NCBI RefSeq assembly: GCF_047200635.1
Contig: NZ_JBJZOI010000017.1
Coordinates: forward strand, 1 to 64,000
Length of the DNA stretch: 64,000 nt
From: Saccharopolyspora_C sp047200635
GTDB taxonomy: Bacteria > Actinomycetota > Actinomycetes > Mycobacteriales > Pseudonocardiaceae
Reading direction: 5' to 3'
Position numbers and translations under genes: made by a program. The notes beneath the pieces were generated by a model, which was not told where the DNA came from, did not search any database, and saw only the letters and a list, made by a program, of their open reading frames with translations. Shown piece after piece: positions 46,401 to 53,326 of this stretch (its first letter is position 1; every line of letters begins with the position of its first letter).

Positions 46401-49400
46401 GCACCGCCCAGGCTCACCACCAGCGCACCGGGCACGAGGTCGCGGATGCGGTCCGGGAGGTTCGTGGGGATCCAGTCGCCGCTCATCAGCACCAGCCGCA
46501 GCGGTGGGAGCGGTTCTTCCTCGTCGACCAGCAGGCCCGCCAGCTGCGGCACGGTGTTCCACACCGTCACCTCGTGCCGTCGCACCAGCTCGGCCCAGTG
46601 CGCCGGATCCTTGGCGCGCCGCTGCTCGGGGAACACGACGGCACCGCCCGCGGCGAGCGGTCCGAACAGGTCGTAGACCGACAGGTCGAAGCTCAGCTCC
46701 GAGACCGCGAGCACCCGGTCGGCGGGCCCGATCCCGAACCGCTCGTTGACCGCCAGCACCGTGTTGAGCGCACCGCGGTGGGAGATCGTGACTCCCTTCG
46801 GCCGCCCGGTGGAACCCGACGTGAAGATCACGTACGCGACGTCGTCCGGTGCGACGGCCGGCAGCGGGACGTCCACCGGATCGGCCGCCAGCGCCTCCTC
46901 GATCACGATCAGCTCGAACGCGGCGAGGCCGTCGCGGACCTCGGCGCGCTCCCACTGGGCGCGGGAGACCAGCACCGAGCTCGCCCCCGCCTGCTCCAGC
47001 ACGTCGGCCAGTCGCGCGACCGGCCATTCCACGTGCAGCGGCAGGTACCCCGCCCCGGCCCGCATGATCGCGGTCGTGGCCAGGACCTGCCCGTACCCCT
47101 TCTCCGCGAGCACCGCGATCAGCGCCTCGGACCGCCCGGTCAGCAGCCGTGCGACGTGGTCGCCGTCCGCGACCAGTTCGCGGTGCGTGTGAGCGCGCCC
47201 CGTGCCGACGTCGACGACCGCCACCGCGTCCCAGCGGTCGTCCGTCGCGCAGCGGGCGCGGTGCGCGCCGAACAGGGTCTCCTCGGCCGCTTCCCGTTCG
47301 GCGTCGTTCGCCGCCGCGATCAGCGCGCGGTCGGCCTCCGGGGTGTAGCGGTCCTTCGGCAACGTCCAGTCCCCGTCGGCGAGCCGCTCGATCAGCCCGC
47401 GCAGCAGCAGGTTGAAGTGCTCGATGTCGGCCCGGTGGAACAGCTGCTCCACGTAGAGCCACTTCGCGGTGAAGCCGTCCGGAGTCCGCACCGCCTGCAG
47501 GTCGATCCACGCCTGCGACGTCTGCGCCTCCCAGTACCTGCCGGACCGGTCCTCGTCGTCGCTGAGGTGCGCGGCGCCCTCGAAGTCGCGGGTGTCCCCG
47601 CCCACGGCACCGGTGAACACGATCGGCGAGACCGCCTTCGCCGTGTCCAGCCCGTTCGTCCGGGCGGCGTCGCGCTGCACCTGCACCCCCGAGTACAGGG
47701 CGTGCGACACGTCCTCCCACAGCACGTCGTGCGTGCGACGCGCGAGCAGTTCGGCATCGCGCGACTCGTCGATGAAGTGGTGCAGCACCGTGGAGGTGAA
47801 GTTGCCCAGCACCTCCCCGACCTCGGGCAGCACCGGCAGGCGTCGCGCGACGGTGACCGTGATCGGGAACTCGGTCGTCCCGGAGTGGTGCGCGAGGACG
47901 CTGCCGAACAGGGCGAGCAGCACCGAGGACGGCGACAGGCCCCGCGCCGCGGCCTGCTCGGCGAACCGGTCCCAGACCTCGGCCGCGACGTGTTCGCTGT
48001 GCTCGGCGAAGCGCGGGTGCACCACCGCTTCCGGCGGTGTCCGGAACGGCAGCGCGCAGCGGGCGGGCATCTCGGCCAGCCGCCGCTGCCAGTGCGCGCG
48101 GTCGTCGGCGTACCACTTCGAGGAGCGCAGCAGCTCGACGTGGTCCTGGTAGTCCTTGAAGGTCGCGGCGGGAAGCGCGGGCGGTGCCTGCTCACCCCGG
48201 TACAGCGCGTCGAGCCGGCGCAGCAGCGCCAGCCTGCTGCGCACGTCCACGGTGATCAGGTCGAAGCCCGCGTGCAGCACGCACCGGTCGGGGAACCTGC
48301 TGACCTCGAAGGCGAACAGCGGGAACGACTCGGGGTCGTGCACCTCGTGCGACATGCGATCGCGCACGTCGAGCAGCAGGTCCTCGTCCCCGTCGGCGAA
48401 CTCGTGCACCCGCACCGCGTAGTGCGGCACCTCCGAGGCGGGCAGCACCCGCTGGGCCAGCCGCTCCGTCGAGAACACCGTGCGCAGCACGTCGCACTCG
48501 GCGACGAGCCGGTTGATCGCGGTTTCGAGCCGCTCGACGTCGAGGTGCGGGTAGACGTGCTCGGTGTAGACGTGGTTGGCGACGTTGCCGATCTCGTAAC
48601 CGCCGAGGCGGCCCACCAGGTACGCCTGCTGGAGGTCGGTCATGGCGAACCAGCCGTGCGGATCCGCGCCGATCGCCGCGGGCAGCTCGCGCAGATCGGC
48701 TTCGCCGCCCACGGCCGCGAAGTCGCTCGGGGTGTAGCGGACCGACTCCCGGGTTCGGCAGTGCTCGACCACGTCGGTCAGCGCCCGCTCCAGGGCGTCG
48801 CGCAGCGCCTCGGTGGCCGCCGGGCCGATCCCGCTGTCCAGTCGCATCCGCAGCCGGCCGCCCGAGATCTCGGCGAGCACGGACACCGCGGCGCCCGGTG
48901 CGACGCCGTCGGGCATCGTCTCGCCGGTCTCGCCGCGCACGATCTCCCAGTCACCGGTGCCACCGTCGAGGTGGCCGAGGAAGTTGAACCACACGGCCGG
49001 CAGGTCCCGGTACCCGAACAGCGGCCCGTAGGACAACCCGCGCCCGGGGATCGCGCGCAGCTCCTCCTTCACGGCCCGCACCGCGGCGCCCGCATCGGGC
49101 TCGCCGCGCAGCCGCACCGGGAAGAACGTGGTGAACCAGCCCAGGGTGCGGGTGACGTCGAGCCCGGTCGCGAACTCCTCGCGGCCGTGCCCCTCCACCA
49201 GCACCTCGTGCGCCTCCTGCCCGGTGGTCTCGCGCAGCGCGCGGGCCAGCGCGGTCAGCAGCAGGTCCTCGGTGCTGGTCCGGTAGGCGCGGTGGCAGTC
49301 CCCGACCAGCAGCGCGGTCTCCGGCTCGCCGAGCACCACGTCCGCGCTGAGCGCGGGATGCGCGCTGTCGAGCGGGAAGGCACCGCCGGCACCCCGCCTG

Positions 49401-52400
49401 TCGAGCCAGAACGCCCGGTCCGCTCCGAAGTCGTGCTCGGCGAGGGCGCGCGCCCACTGCCGGTAGCTGGTGCCCTTGGCGCCCGGCGAACGCCCCTCGT
49501 AGAGCGAACGCAGGTCCTCGGCCAGGACCCGTTGGCTGACGCCGTCCACGATCAGGTGGTGCAGGGCGAGGAAGACCCTGGCGCTGCCATCGGCGAAACC
49601 GTGCAGGTAGCCGAACGCGTGCAGCGGCCCCGAGTCGAGGTCGAAACCGCGCTGCCACGCGGTGAGCGTGGCGCGCAGCGCGGTGGTGAACTCCTCCCCG
49701 TCCTCCGCTCCCGGCAGTGCGCGCACGTCGAGGACGTGCAGCCCCGGGTGCACCGGGTTCTGGACGTAGTGCTGCGCGCCGTCGGGTCCGATGCGGAGCC
49801 GGAACGCGTCGTGGTGGGCGGTCAGCTCCCGCAGCGCGGCGTCGAGCCGGGACGGCTCCAGCTCGGGGGTGCGCACCTGGAACGCCTGGTTCCAGTGGTG
49901 CGGGCGGGACAGCGGCAGGCCGAGGAACCAGGACTGGACGGGCAGCAGGTCCGCTGGCCCCACCGGAAGGCCCTGCTCGCGGAGCACCGGTGTCTCGGCG
50001 GCGGGCCGTTCGGCGGGGCCGTCGACGCGCTCGCGCATCCGCTCGACGGTGCGGTGGGAGAAGACCTCGCGGACGGTGATCGCGGAGTCGAGGTGCTGGC
50101 GGAGCCAGCCGGTGAGCCGGATCGCGACGAGGCTGTCCAGCCCCAGCCGCGACAGGTCGGCGCGCGTGCTGAGGTCCTGCGGCCGGAGGCCGAGCGCGGC
50201 CGCGCACAGCTCGCGGATCCGCGCCTCCCGCTCGTCGCGCGGCTCGGTGAACTCCGCCGAGCGCAGCACCGTCGGCTCGGGCAGCGCGGCCCGGTCGAGC
50301 TTGCCGTTGGCGGTCACCGGAACGTCGTCCAGCCGCACCAGCGCGGCGGGCACCGCGTGTTCCGGCAGCACCGCGCGCAGCAGGGAGTCCAGCTCGTCGT
50401 CGAGTTCCCGGCCGGACACGTAGTACCCCACCAGCCGCTCATCGCGGACGACGGCGGCACCGCGGCGCACCTCGGGGTGGCGTTCGAGCGCGGCCTCGAT
50501 CTCACCGAGCTCGATGCGGAAACCCCGCACCTTCACCTGGGAATCGGCGCGCCCGACGAACACGACGTCGCCATCGGTCAACCGCCGCACCAGGTCGCCG
50601 GTGCGGTACAACCGCTCCCCCGGCACCGCCGGATCGGGGACGAACCGCTCGTCGGTCAGCTCCGGCAGGTTCAGGTACCCCCGCGCGAGGCCCACCCCGC
50701 CCAGGTGGAGCTCCCCGATCGCGTGCGCCGGCAGCGGGATCCCCGCCTCCGCGAGCACGTGGACGCGCATGTTGTCGATCGGCGCGCCGAGCCGCACCCG
50801 CTCCAGCCGGTGATCGCTGCAATCGTGGTGCAGCACGTCGATGGACGCTTCGGTCGGCCCGTACAGGTTGTTCACCCGCACGCCCGGCAGCAGCTCGTGC
50901 ACCGCGCGCACCTGCCCGAGCTTGAGCTCCTCACCGCTGCAGAACAACAGCCGCAGGCCGCGCAGCGCCGCCGGATCGGGTCCGCCGGGCGACCGCAACG
51001 AGTCGGTGAAGGCGGCGAGCATGGACGGCACGAAGTGCACCACCGTGACCCGCTCGCGCTCGATCAACCGGACGAGCCGCTCCGGGTCCTTGTGCGCGCC
51101 CGGTTCGGCGAGCACGACGGCCGCGCCGAACCAGTTGGCCCACAACAACTCCCACACCGACACGTCGAAGGTGTAGGGCGTCTTCTGCACCACCCGGTCG
51201 GCGGGACCGAGCGGGAAGCGCCGGTTCATCCACCGGATCCGGTTCACCAGCCCCCGGTGCTCGCAGAGCACGCCCTTCGGCCGGCCGGTGGTTCCCGAGG
51301 TGTAGATGGCGTACGCCAGATCGCGACCGCGCACGGGAATTCCGGTCGGGTCGGAGGGAAGTCCTCGTCCCAGCTCGGGATCGTCGACGGCCAGCGCCGC
51401 CACCTCTCCGGCCCACGACCCGGCTCGCTCCTGATCGGTGAGCACCACCGGGGTCGCGGTGTCGTCGAGGACGAACCGCACCCGCTCCGCCGGCCACTCG
51501 GGATCCATCGGGACGTAGGCGCATCCCGCCTTGAGCACGCCGAGCACGGCGACCAGCAGGTGCTCGCTGCGGTCGAGCAGCAGGCACACCAGGCTCTGCC
51601 GCTCGACCGCGTGCTGGTCCCGCAGCACCCGCGCGAGGCGGTTCGCCCGCTCGTCCAGCTCGCGGTAGGTCAGGACGCGATCCCCGAACACCACGGCGAT
51701 CCCGTCCGGCGTGCGGCGCACCTGCTGCTCGAACACGCCGACCGCGTCGTCCGGGCCCCCGTGGTCCACCGCGGTCGCGTTGCCCGCCTCCAGCGCTCGC
51801 AACCGCTCCGCGGCGACCAGCCGCAGCGAGGACAGCGGGGCGTCCACATCGGAATTCATCGCCGAGGCCAGGCACACCAGGTAGGAGTCCAGCAGCTCCG
51901 CCACGAGTTCCGGCTCGTAGCGCGCCGCGGCGCAGGTGGCGGTCAGCGAGGTGTCGTCGCCCTCGTCCTTGGCGATGACCGAGATGCCGAACTTCTCCGC
52001 CACGTCCGCGTAAGGCAGCACGCGGTGCTCGGTTCCGGATCCCCCCGGCACCGCCCGGAAGTTGTGGTAGGTGAACAGCACCCGGACCAGCTCGGCGAGA
52101 TCGGCGCCGCCGCCGGGAAGCTCGTCGGTGAGCTCCTCCAGGTTGAGCTGCTGGTGCTCGTTGAGCCACAGCACCTCCTCGTGCACCCGGCGCGCGTTCG
52201 CCGCGAACGACTCGCCCGAGCGGTGCTCGGCGAGCACCGGCGCGGTCGCGATGAACGGCCCGACCGCCGATTCGAAGCCCGCGGGGCGGTTGCCGATCGC
52301 GGTGGCCACCGGGAATCCCGAGCGGCCGCCGGCGAAGGCGGTCAGCACGTGGTGCAGGGCGGTGAACAGGACCGCGAAGGTGCTGATCCGGTGCTCGTGG

Positions 52401-53326
52401 GCGAAGTCCAGCACCGAGCGGTGCAACCGGGGCCCGAGGCTCCTGGTCGTGGTGACCGCGCTGTTGTCGGCCGCCGGGTCCGCGACGTCGCCGAGGGCCA
52501 GTTCCTCGGCACCGGCCAGCCGCCGGGCGAGCTCCGCGCGGGCGGCGCGATGCTCCGGGGTGCGGGCCTCGACCTCCTGGTGCGCCGCGTGGTCGGCGAA
52601 GTCCGGTTCCCGGTCCAGATCGGTGCGCGGGGCCGGGGTGTCACCGCGGGCGAAGACGTCGTGCAGCTCGGCCAGCTTCCCCGCCAAGACCTCTGCGGAG
52701 GGGGCGTCGGAGAGCATGTGGTGGTGGGTGAGCCCGACGACGACACCACCGCGATCGGTCAGCTCCACCACCTCCGGCAGCACCAGCGCTCCGCCGTCGA
52801 GCGGGAACTCGGTGCGCGCGCGGTCGTCGCGCAACGCCGCCAGCTCCGCCGACGGAACGCGGGCGGTGCCGATCTCGAACGATTCGACGGGCAGCGGGTC
52901 CCAGCCGAGGTCGTCGCGCACCCGGGTCCGCAGGATCGGTTCGCGCTCCAGCAGCGCCCGCACCGCCTGCCGCGCGAACTCCGGTTCGGCTCGCGGGAGG
53001 TCCACGAACAGCGGAATCGTGTAGGTGCAGCCGAGCGCGTCGATCCGGCTCTGCAGGTACATTCCGCGCTGGACGGAGGTCAACCGCCGATCGCGGCGGT
53101 GTTCCGGGACCTTGCACACCGCGGTCGTTCGCGCTCGCTCCGCCGAATCGATCCGGTTGACGCGCAGCAGCTCCAGCAGTTCGTCCTTGGCCTCGACCAC
53201 CCGGTCCCGCAGTTCCGGCGGGAAACCCCCGTCCTTGTCGTGGGAGAACCCGAGCCGGCCGTTGTCCTTGCGCCAGACCAGCACGCGCGCCGCGCGGAGT
53301 TCGTGCAGCAGCTCCAGCTCACGCAT
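37436..53326 (-). CDS. Hybrid NRPS/PKS, althiomycin-type synthetase 2
   Basis: 5296 residues. TubC-like N-terminal docking domain (1-55); C (78-500); A (525-1015), code DVWHFSLIDK = Ser; T; E (1125-1550); Cy (1555-1990) with DxxxxDxxS at 1689-1697; A (2010-2510), code DLYNLSLIWK = Cys; T; E (2610-3030); C (3045-3480, HHAILDG); A (3500-3980), code DILQLGVIWK = Gly; T; KS (4078-4510; C4252, H4388, H4427); AT (4597-4900, GHSLGE, RAFHS as in malonyl types); T (S4989); TE (S5120). No ketoreductase, so a beta-keto group remains after glycine. Attack of the Gly amide nitrogen on the thioester would give an N-acyl pyrrolidinedione. Start ATG 53326 overlaps the stop of synthetase 1 (TGATG). Confidence 0.93.
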   Translation of the reverse strand: MRELELLHELRAARVLVWRKDNGRLGFSHDKDGGFPPELRDRVVEAKDELLELLRVNRIDSAERARTTAVCKVPEHRRDRRLTSVQRGMYLQSRIDALGCTYTIPLFVDLPRAEPEFARQAVRALLEREPILRTRVRDDLGWDPLPVESFEIGTARVPSAELAALRDDRARTEFPLDGGALVLPEVVELTDRGGVVVGLTHHHMLSDAPSAEVLAGKLAELHDVFARGDTPAPRTDLDREPDFADHAAHQEVEARTPEHRAARAELARRLAGAEELALGDVADPAADNSAVTTTRSLGPRLHRSVLDFAHEHRISTFAVLFTALHHVLTAFAGGRSGFPVATAIGNRPAGFESAVGPFIATAPVLAEHRSGESFAANARRVHEEVLWLNEHQQLNLEELTDELPGGGADLAELVRVLFTYHNFRAVPGGSGTEHRVLPYADVAEKFGISVIAKDEGDDTSLTATCAAARYEPELVAELLDSYLVCLASAMNSDVDAPLSSLRLVAAERLRALEAGNATAVDHGGPDDAVGVFEQQVRRTPDGIAVVFGDRVLTYRELDERANRLARVLRDQHAVERQSLVCLLLDRSEHLLVAVLGVLKAGCAYVPMDPEWPAERVRFVLDDTATPVVLTDQERAGSWAGEVAALAVDDPELGRGLPSDPTGIPVRGRDLAYAIYTSGTTGRPKGVLCEHRGLVNRIRWMNRRFPLGPADRVVQKTPYTFDVSVWELLWANWFGAAVVLAEPGAHKDPERLVRLIERERVTVVHFVPSMLAAFTDSLRSPGGPDPAALRGLRLLFCSGEELKLGQVRAVHELLPGVRVNNLYGPTEASIDVLHHDCSDHRLERVRLGAPIDNMRVHVLAEAGIPLPAHAIGELHLGGVGLARGYLNLPELTDERFVPDPAVPGERLYRTGDLVRRLTDGDVVFVGRADSQVKVRGFRIELGEIEAALERHPEVRRGAAVVRDERLVGYYVSGRELDDELDSLLRAVLPEHAVPAALVRLDDVPVTANGKLDRAALPEPTVLRSAEFTEPRDEREARIRELCAAALGLRPQDLSTRADLSRLGLDSLVAIRLTGWLRQHLDSAITVREVFSHRTVERMRERVDGPAERPAAETPVLREQGLPVGPADLLPVQSWFLGLPLSRPHHWNQAFQVRTPELEPSRLDAALRELTAHHDAFRLRIGPDGAQHYVQNPVHPGLHVLDVRALPGAEDGEEFTTALRATLTAWQRGFDLDSGPLHAFGYLHGFADGSARVFLALHHLIVDGVSQRVLAEDLRSLYEGRSPGAKGTSYRQWARALAEHDFGADRAFWLDRRGAGGAFPLDSAHPALSADVVLGEPETALLVGDCHRAYRTSTEDLLLTALARALRETTGQEAHEVLVEGHGREEFATGLDVTRTLGWFTTFFPVRLRGEPDAGAAVRAVKEELRAIPGRGLSYGPLFGYRDLPAVWFNFLGHLDGGTGDWEIVRGETGETMPDGVAPGAAVSVLAEISGGRLRMRLDSGIGPAATEALRDALERALTDVVEHCRTRESVRYTPSDFAAVGGEADLRELPAAIGADPHGWFAMTDLQQAYLVGRLGGYEIGNVANHVYTEHVYPHLDVERLETAINRLVAECDVLRTVFSTERLAQRVLPASEVPHYAVRVHEFADGDEDLLLDVRDRMSHEVHDPESFPLFAFEVSRFPDRCVLHAGFDLITVDVRSRLALLRRLDALYRGEQAPPALPAATFKDYQDHVELLRSSKWYADDRAHWQRRLAEMPARCALPFRTPPEAVVHPRFAEHSEHVAAEVWDRFAEQAAARGLSPSSVLLALFGSVLAHHSGTTEFPITVTVARRLPVLPEVGEVLGNFTSTVLHHFIDESRDAELLARRTHDVLWEDVSHALYSGVQVQRDAARTNGLDTAKAVSPIVFTGAVGGDTRDFEGAAHLSDDEDRSGRYWEAQTSQAWIDLQAVRTPDGFTAKWLYVEQLFHRADIEHFNLLLRGLIERLADGDWTLPKDRYTPEADRALIAAANDAEREAAEETLFGAHRARCATDDRWDAVAVVDVGTGRAHTHRELVADGDHVARLLTGRSEALIAVLAEKGYGQVLATTAIMRAGAGYLPLHVEWPVARLADVLEQAGASSVLVSRAQWERAEVRDGLAAFELIVIEEALAADPVDVPLPAVAPDDVAYVIFTSGSTGRPKGVTISHRGALNTVLAVNERFGIGPADRVLAVSELSFDLSVYDLFGPLAAGGAVVFPEQRRAKDPAHWAELVRRHEVTVWNTVPQLAGLLVDEEEPLPPLRLVLMSGDWIPTNLPDRIRDLVPGALVVSLGGATEGSIWSVWFEVGEVDPGWVSVPYGVAMPGQRMYVLTADGTHAPVGVPGEIHIGGAGVALGYWRAPELSAERFVEHPVLGRLYRTGDVGRWSRSGWMEFLGRTDFQVKLNGYRVELGEVESALARHPRVEQAVADVRDVGGVQSLVGYYVARERVDAAELRALLAERLPAYMVPERLLHLAEPPLSPNGKLDRSALPEVDAPAAPAHVAPRTADQLRLRDLWAEVLGVPGERLGIRDDLLRAGVDSIVAIRMTSRLRRELGLAVAVRDVFAHRTIESFCAEVLPHATSRREVRAEQGVLDGEAPPLPIHSWFAAQRFPRPQHWNQAFLIETPELGTDVLRGAVTAVLARHDALRLRESADGYRYDPDVVCPEIRELDVRTLPAAEGTPGFSSALDEVLTSWQSDFDLRTGPLLAVGRLHGYDDGGHRLFLAVHHVAVDAVSWRILVDDLRSACAGERLGPKSTSTRQWARAAADRARAQTGQLPHWDAVTVPVPAALRPHREPVETELEFDAELTRRVLHDCPRFLRTGVHELLLAALAAALTELTGATEHGVVLEGHGREDLGDDLDITRTVGWFTSLYPFALRTSETPVATLIDVKESLRAVPGNGADYGTLIGYDRPLPPVCFNYLGQLDGGTGENWRITAEPAGRAIHPDNALPHAVNLAGLVVGGRLRFRLGTRLPDAGAALLADAFRRQLTDLVAATADQPRGYLTASDIGGVLPQEQLDRVQADRELEDVLPATSLQRGLLAHAMRNGDVDDAYRVQVVWDYHAELEPDSLRQAWEAAQHSFSALRTLFDWSREPVQVIARRAELNWRYLDLAEHPDPRRAFDELLAEDRATPYDTGTPGLFRVRLCRLAEGRYACLLNTHHAILDGWSSPILVDAVHDAYRALRDGRPVPRPADHAPAVHRRLRPLVDEHAAYWRERVRGLDGSCDLGGLLRPERRHVDLGTRSQVEDQRQEVGALDADLLQRVRGAAARGGVTFNAVLQYAWHRLLAAYGHSTTTVVGTVLAGRDLPADGIDEAVGLFLSTVPLVVRHDGSGTLLDEVRELQDAVQEANARSAVDLAALQPPDRRLFDTLFIYENYPGSRGDRSEPHPVFRFRHQKRDYPLVLSAVEDAEAVALVLDFAAELIAPETARRLLRGVESVLARFAEAPESAADGLVLADDTDLARQADWNDTGSAEPEQPLVHRAFEQQAARNPHAPAVQHAGQVLSYARLNEDANRLARHLVSASGEGERFLLLLDRGPRLLTALLAVLKSGGAYIPVDADYPDERIRRMIRGSGARGVITERRHAERVARRWPELVSVVLDDPDTAARIDREDPANRDVAMRGDEPAYVLHTSGSTGDPKGVVVGHRSVTGVVEAVRGKHFAGAGPLRTCSMTNHVFDIFGLEYGLTLLTGGSVVLADPMVPELDCAGLDFVQMTPSLLEMKRDVLRNTGSTRLLVGGEKLERHLLTAAVGLFAEVVNVYGPTETTIWSTSRTYRSAPADSEPVSIGRALPGERAHVLGRGGEPLPVGAVGELHIGGAGLAHGYAGDPELTALRFVDEHRLYRTGDLVRWFGDGELEFLGRGDGQVKLRGHRIDLGEVDAALVAHPDVRHGLARVHTPDGAPAAARLLAYYVPAAPDVDEEALRRHLAELLPAHAMPSALVGLDEIPLTHSGKLDAGALPVPGAEAASRQVEPRDEIEAELARAWREVLGLERIGVHDRFFDLGGNSVLLTQVHGRLAEPLRHRLRLNDLFTRPTIAELAAHLTGGSAADAEVVVRGPVAERDIAVIGMACRFPDADDVTEFWRNLTAGHESIVRLDREELRAAGVDPELLDRPDYVPAQSRLRDIAGFDAGFFGFSRHEAEIMDPQHRVFLECAWHALEDAFHDPHEHPGSIGLFAGVGRNGYLDEHVRPALAPLDPAAEYQAMIHNRPDFLPTKTAYRLDLTGPAVTVQTACSSSLVAVHQAAVALLAGDCDVALAGGVSIGKLGTEGYLHQEGMVFSPDGRCRAFDADARGTVEGQGVGLVVLKPLERALADGDPVRAVLKGSAINNDGHDKVGYTAPSARRQAAVIKAAHRRAGVVADTIGYVEAHGTGTALGDPIEFAGLRAAFDGGASGPDRVLGAVKTNIGHLDAASGIAGFIKAVLCLENRQLVPTLHHRAPNPALEIEGSGFRIGTEHREWPGDVLRAGVSSFGIGGTNAHAVLEQAPAAAARSAASVSRKLLVVSGPTPEAVRRQSDALAAHLADHPDADLSRVGYTLLSARHRFDFGRVVVGEDPVALRESLHREVDDHVPARAGRPVVFLFPGQGAQHSGMGAGLYAAEPAFRSAVDECAAVLREVFPDVAEEDLLGRTDRVHEPLLTQPALFVTEYALARLLLARGLRPAAMLGHSLGEYVAACLAGVFSTRDALRLVCARARATAASEAGAMLAVPLPAEDARADEHGLDLAAVNDADSCVLSGPVDAVERCAARLAERGVVARRLPVRRAFHSRLLDPVLDEFERAFDGISAHRPVLPFVSGLTGDWADPDEVTRPRYWVRHLREQVAFAAGLDRLHHSAETADALLVEVGPGRALTRFARKNPRRAEALAVAAMPDPEREHATALAALGTAHAAGARVDADALFELTPADRVRLPGYAFDRAEHWVGRAPDRSAPVANPAPASAIDSVVVEAWRAVLGVDQVRPEDDFFEHGGDSLAVVQLAARIERGTGRRVEFMSLPRHTPAALLEHLRQPSRGPASGSPVVRVRQGEPDLVAPLVLVHPIGGDVYFYRELAQHLPEDQPVFALRSPMLDGAAEFDTVEAIAESYLNTLDELGLKPPYRLGGSSFGGIVAYEMAQLVFQRTGCAPEVVLIDSPAHGNLPERLSEVEILHYLVRYGLPAEMFPLAEVERVDGLRAKIDHLARSARGTPFEEMLSSDFLPRYLDTWRRHDEAMHRYVPRPYEGDLVFFAHEEEIADFPAGQDRWWRALARGGWRQVAVPGNHLSMNAMPHVARIAEDLGRTR
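46051..46197. repeat. 147-base near-identical repeat in Cys A domains (copy in synthetase 2)
   Basis: Matches 54897-55043 at 146 of 147 positions by eye, covering A7-A8 of the two cysteine A domains. The flanking coding sequence diverges quickly. Confidence 0.85.
46294..46423. repeat. 130-base near-identical repeat in Cys A domains (copy in synthetase 2)
   Basis: Matches 55140-55269 with about five differences by eye, in the stretch around the SLGGATEGSIWS motif of both cysteine A domains. Confidence 0.75.
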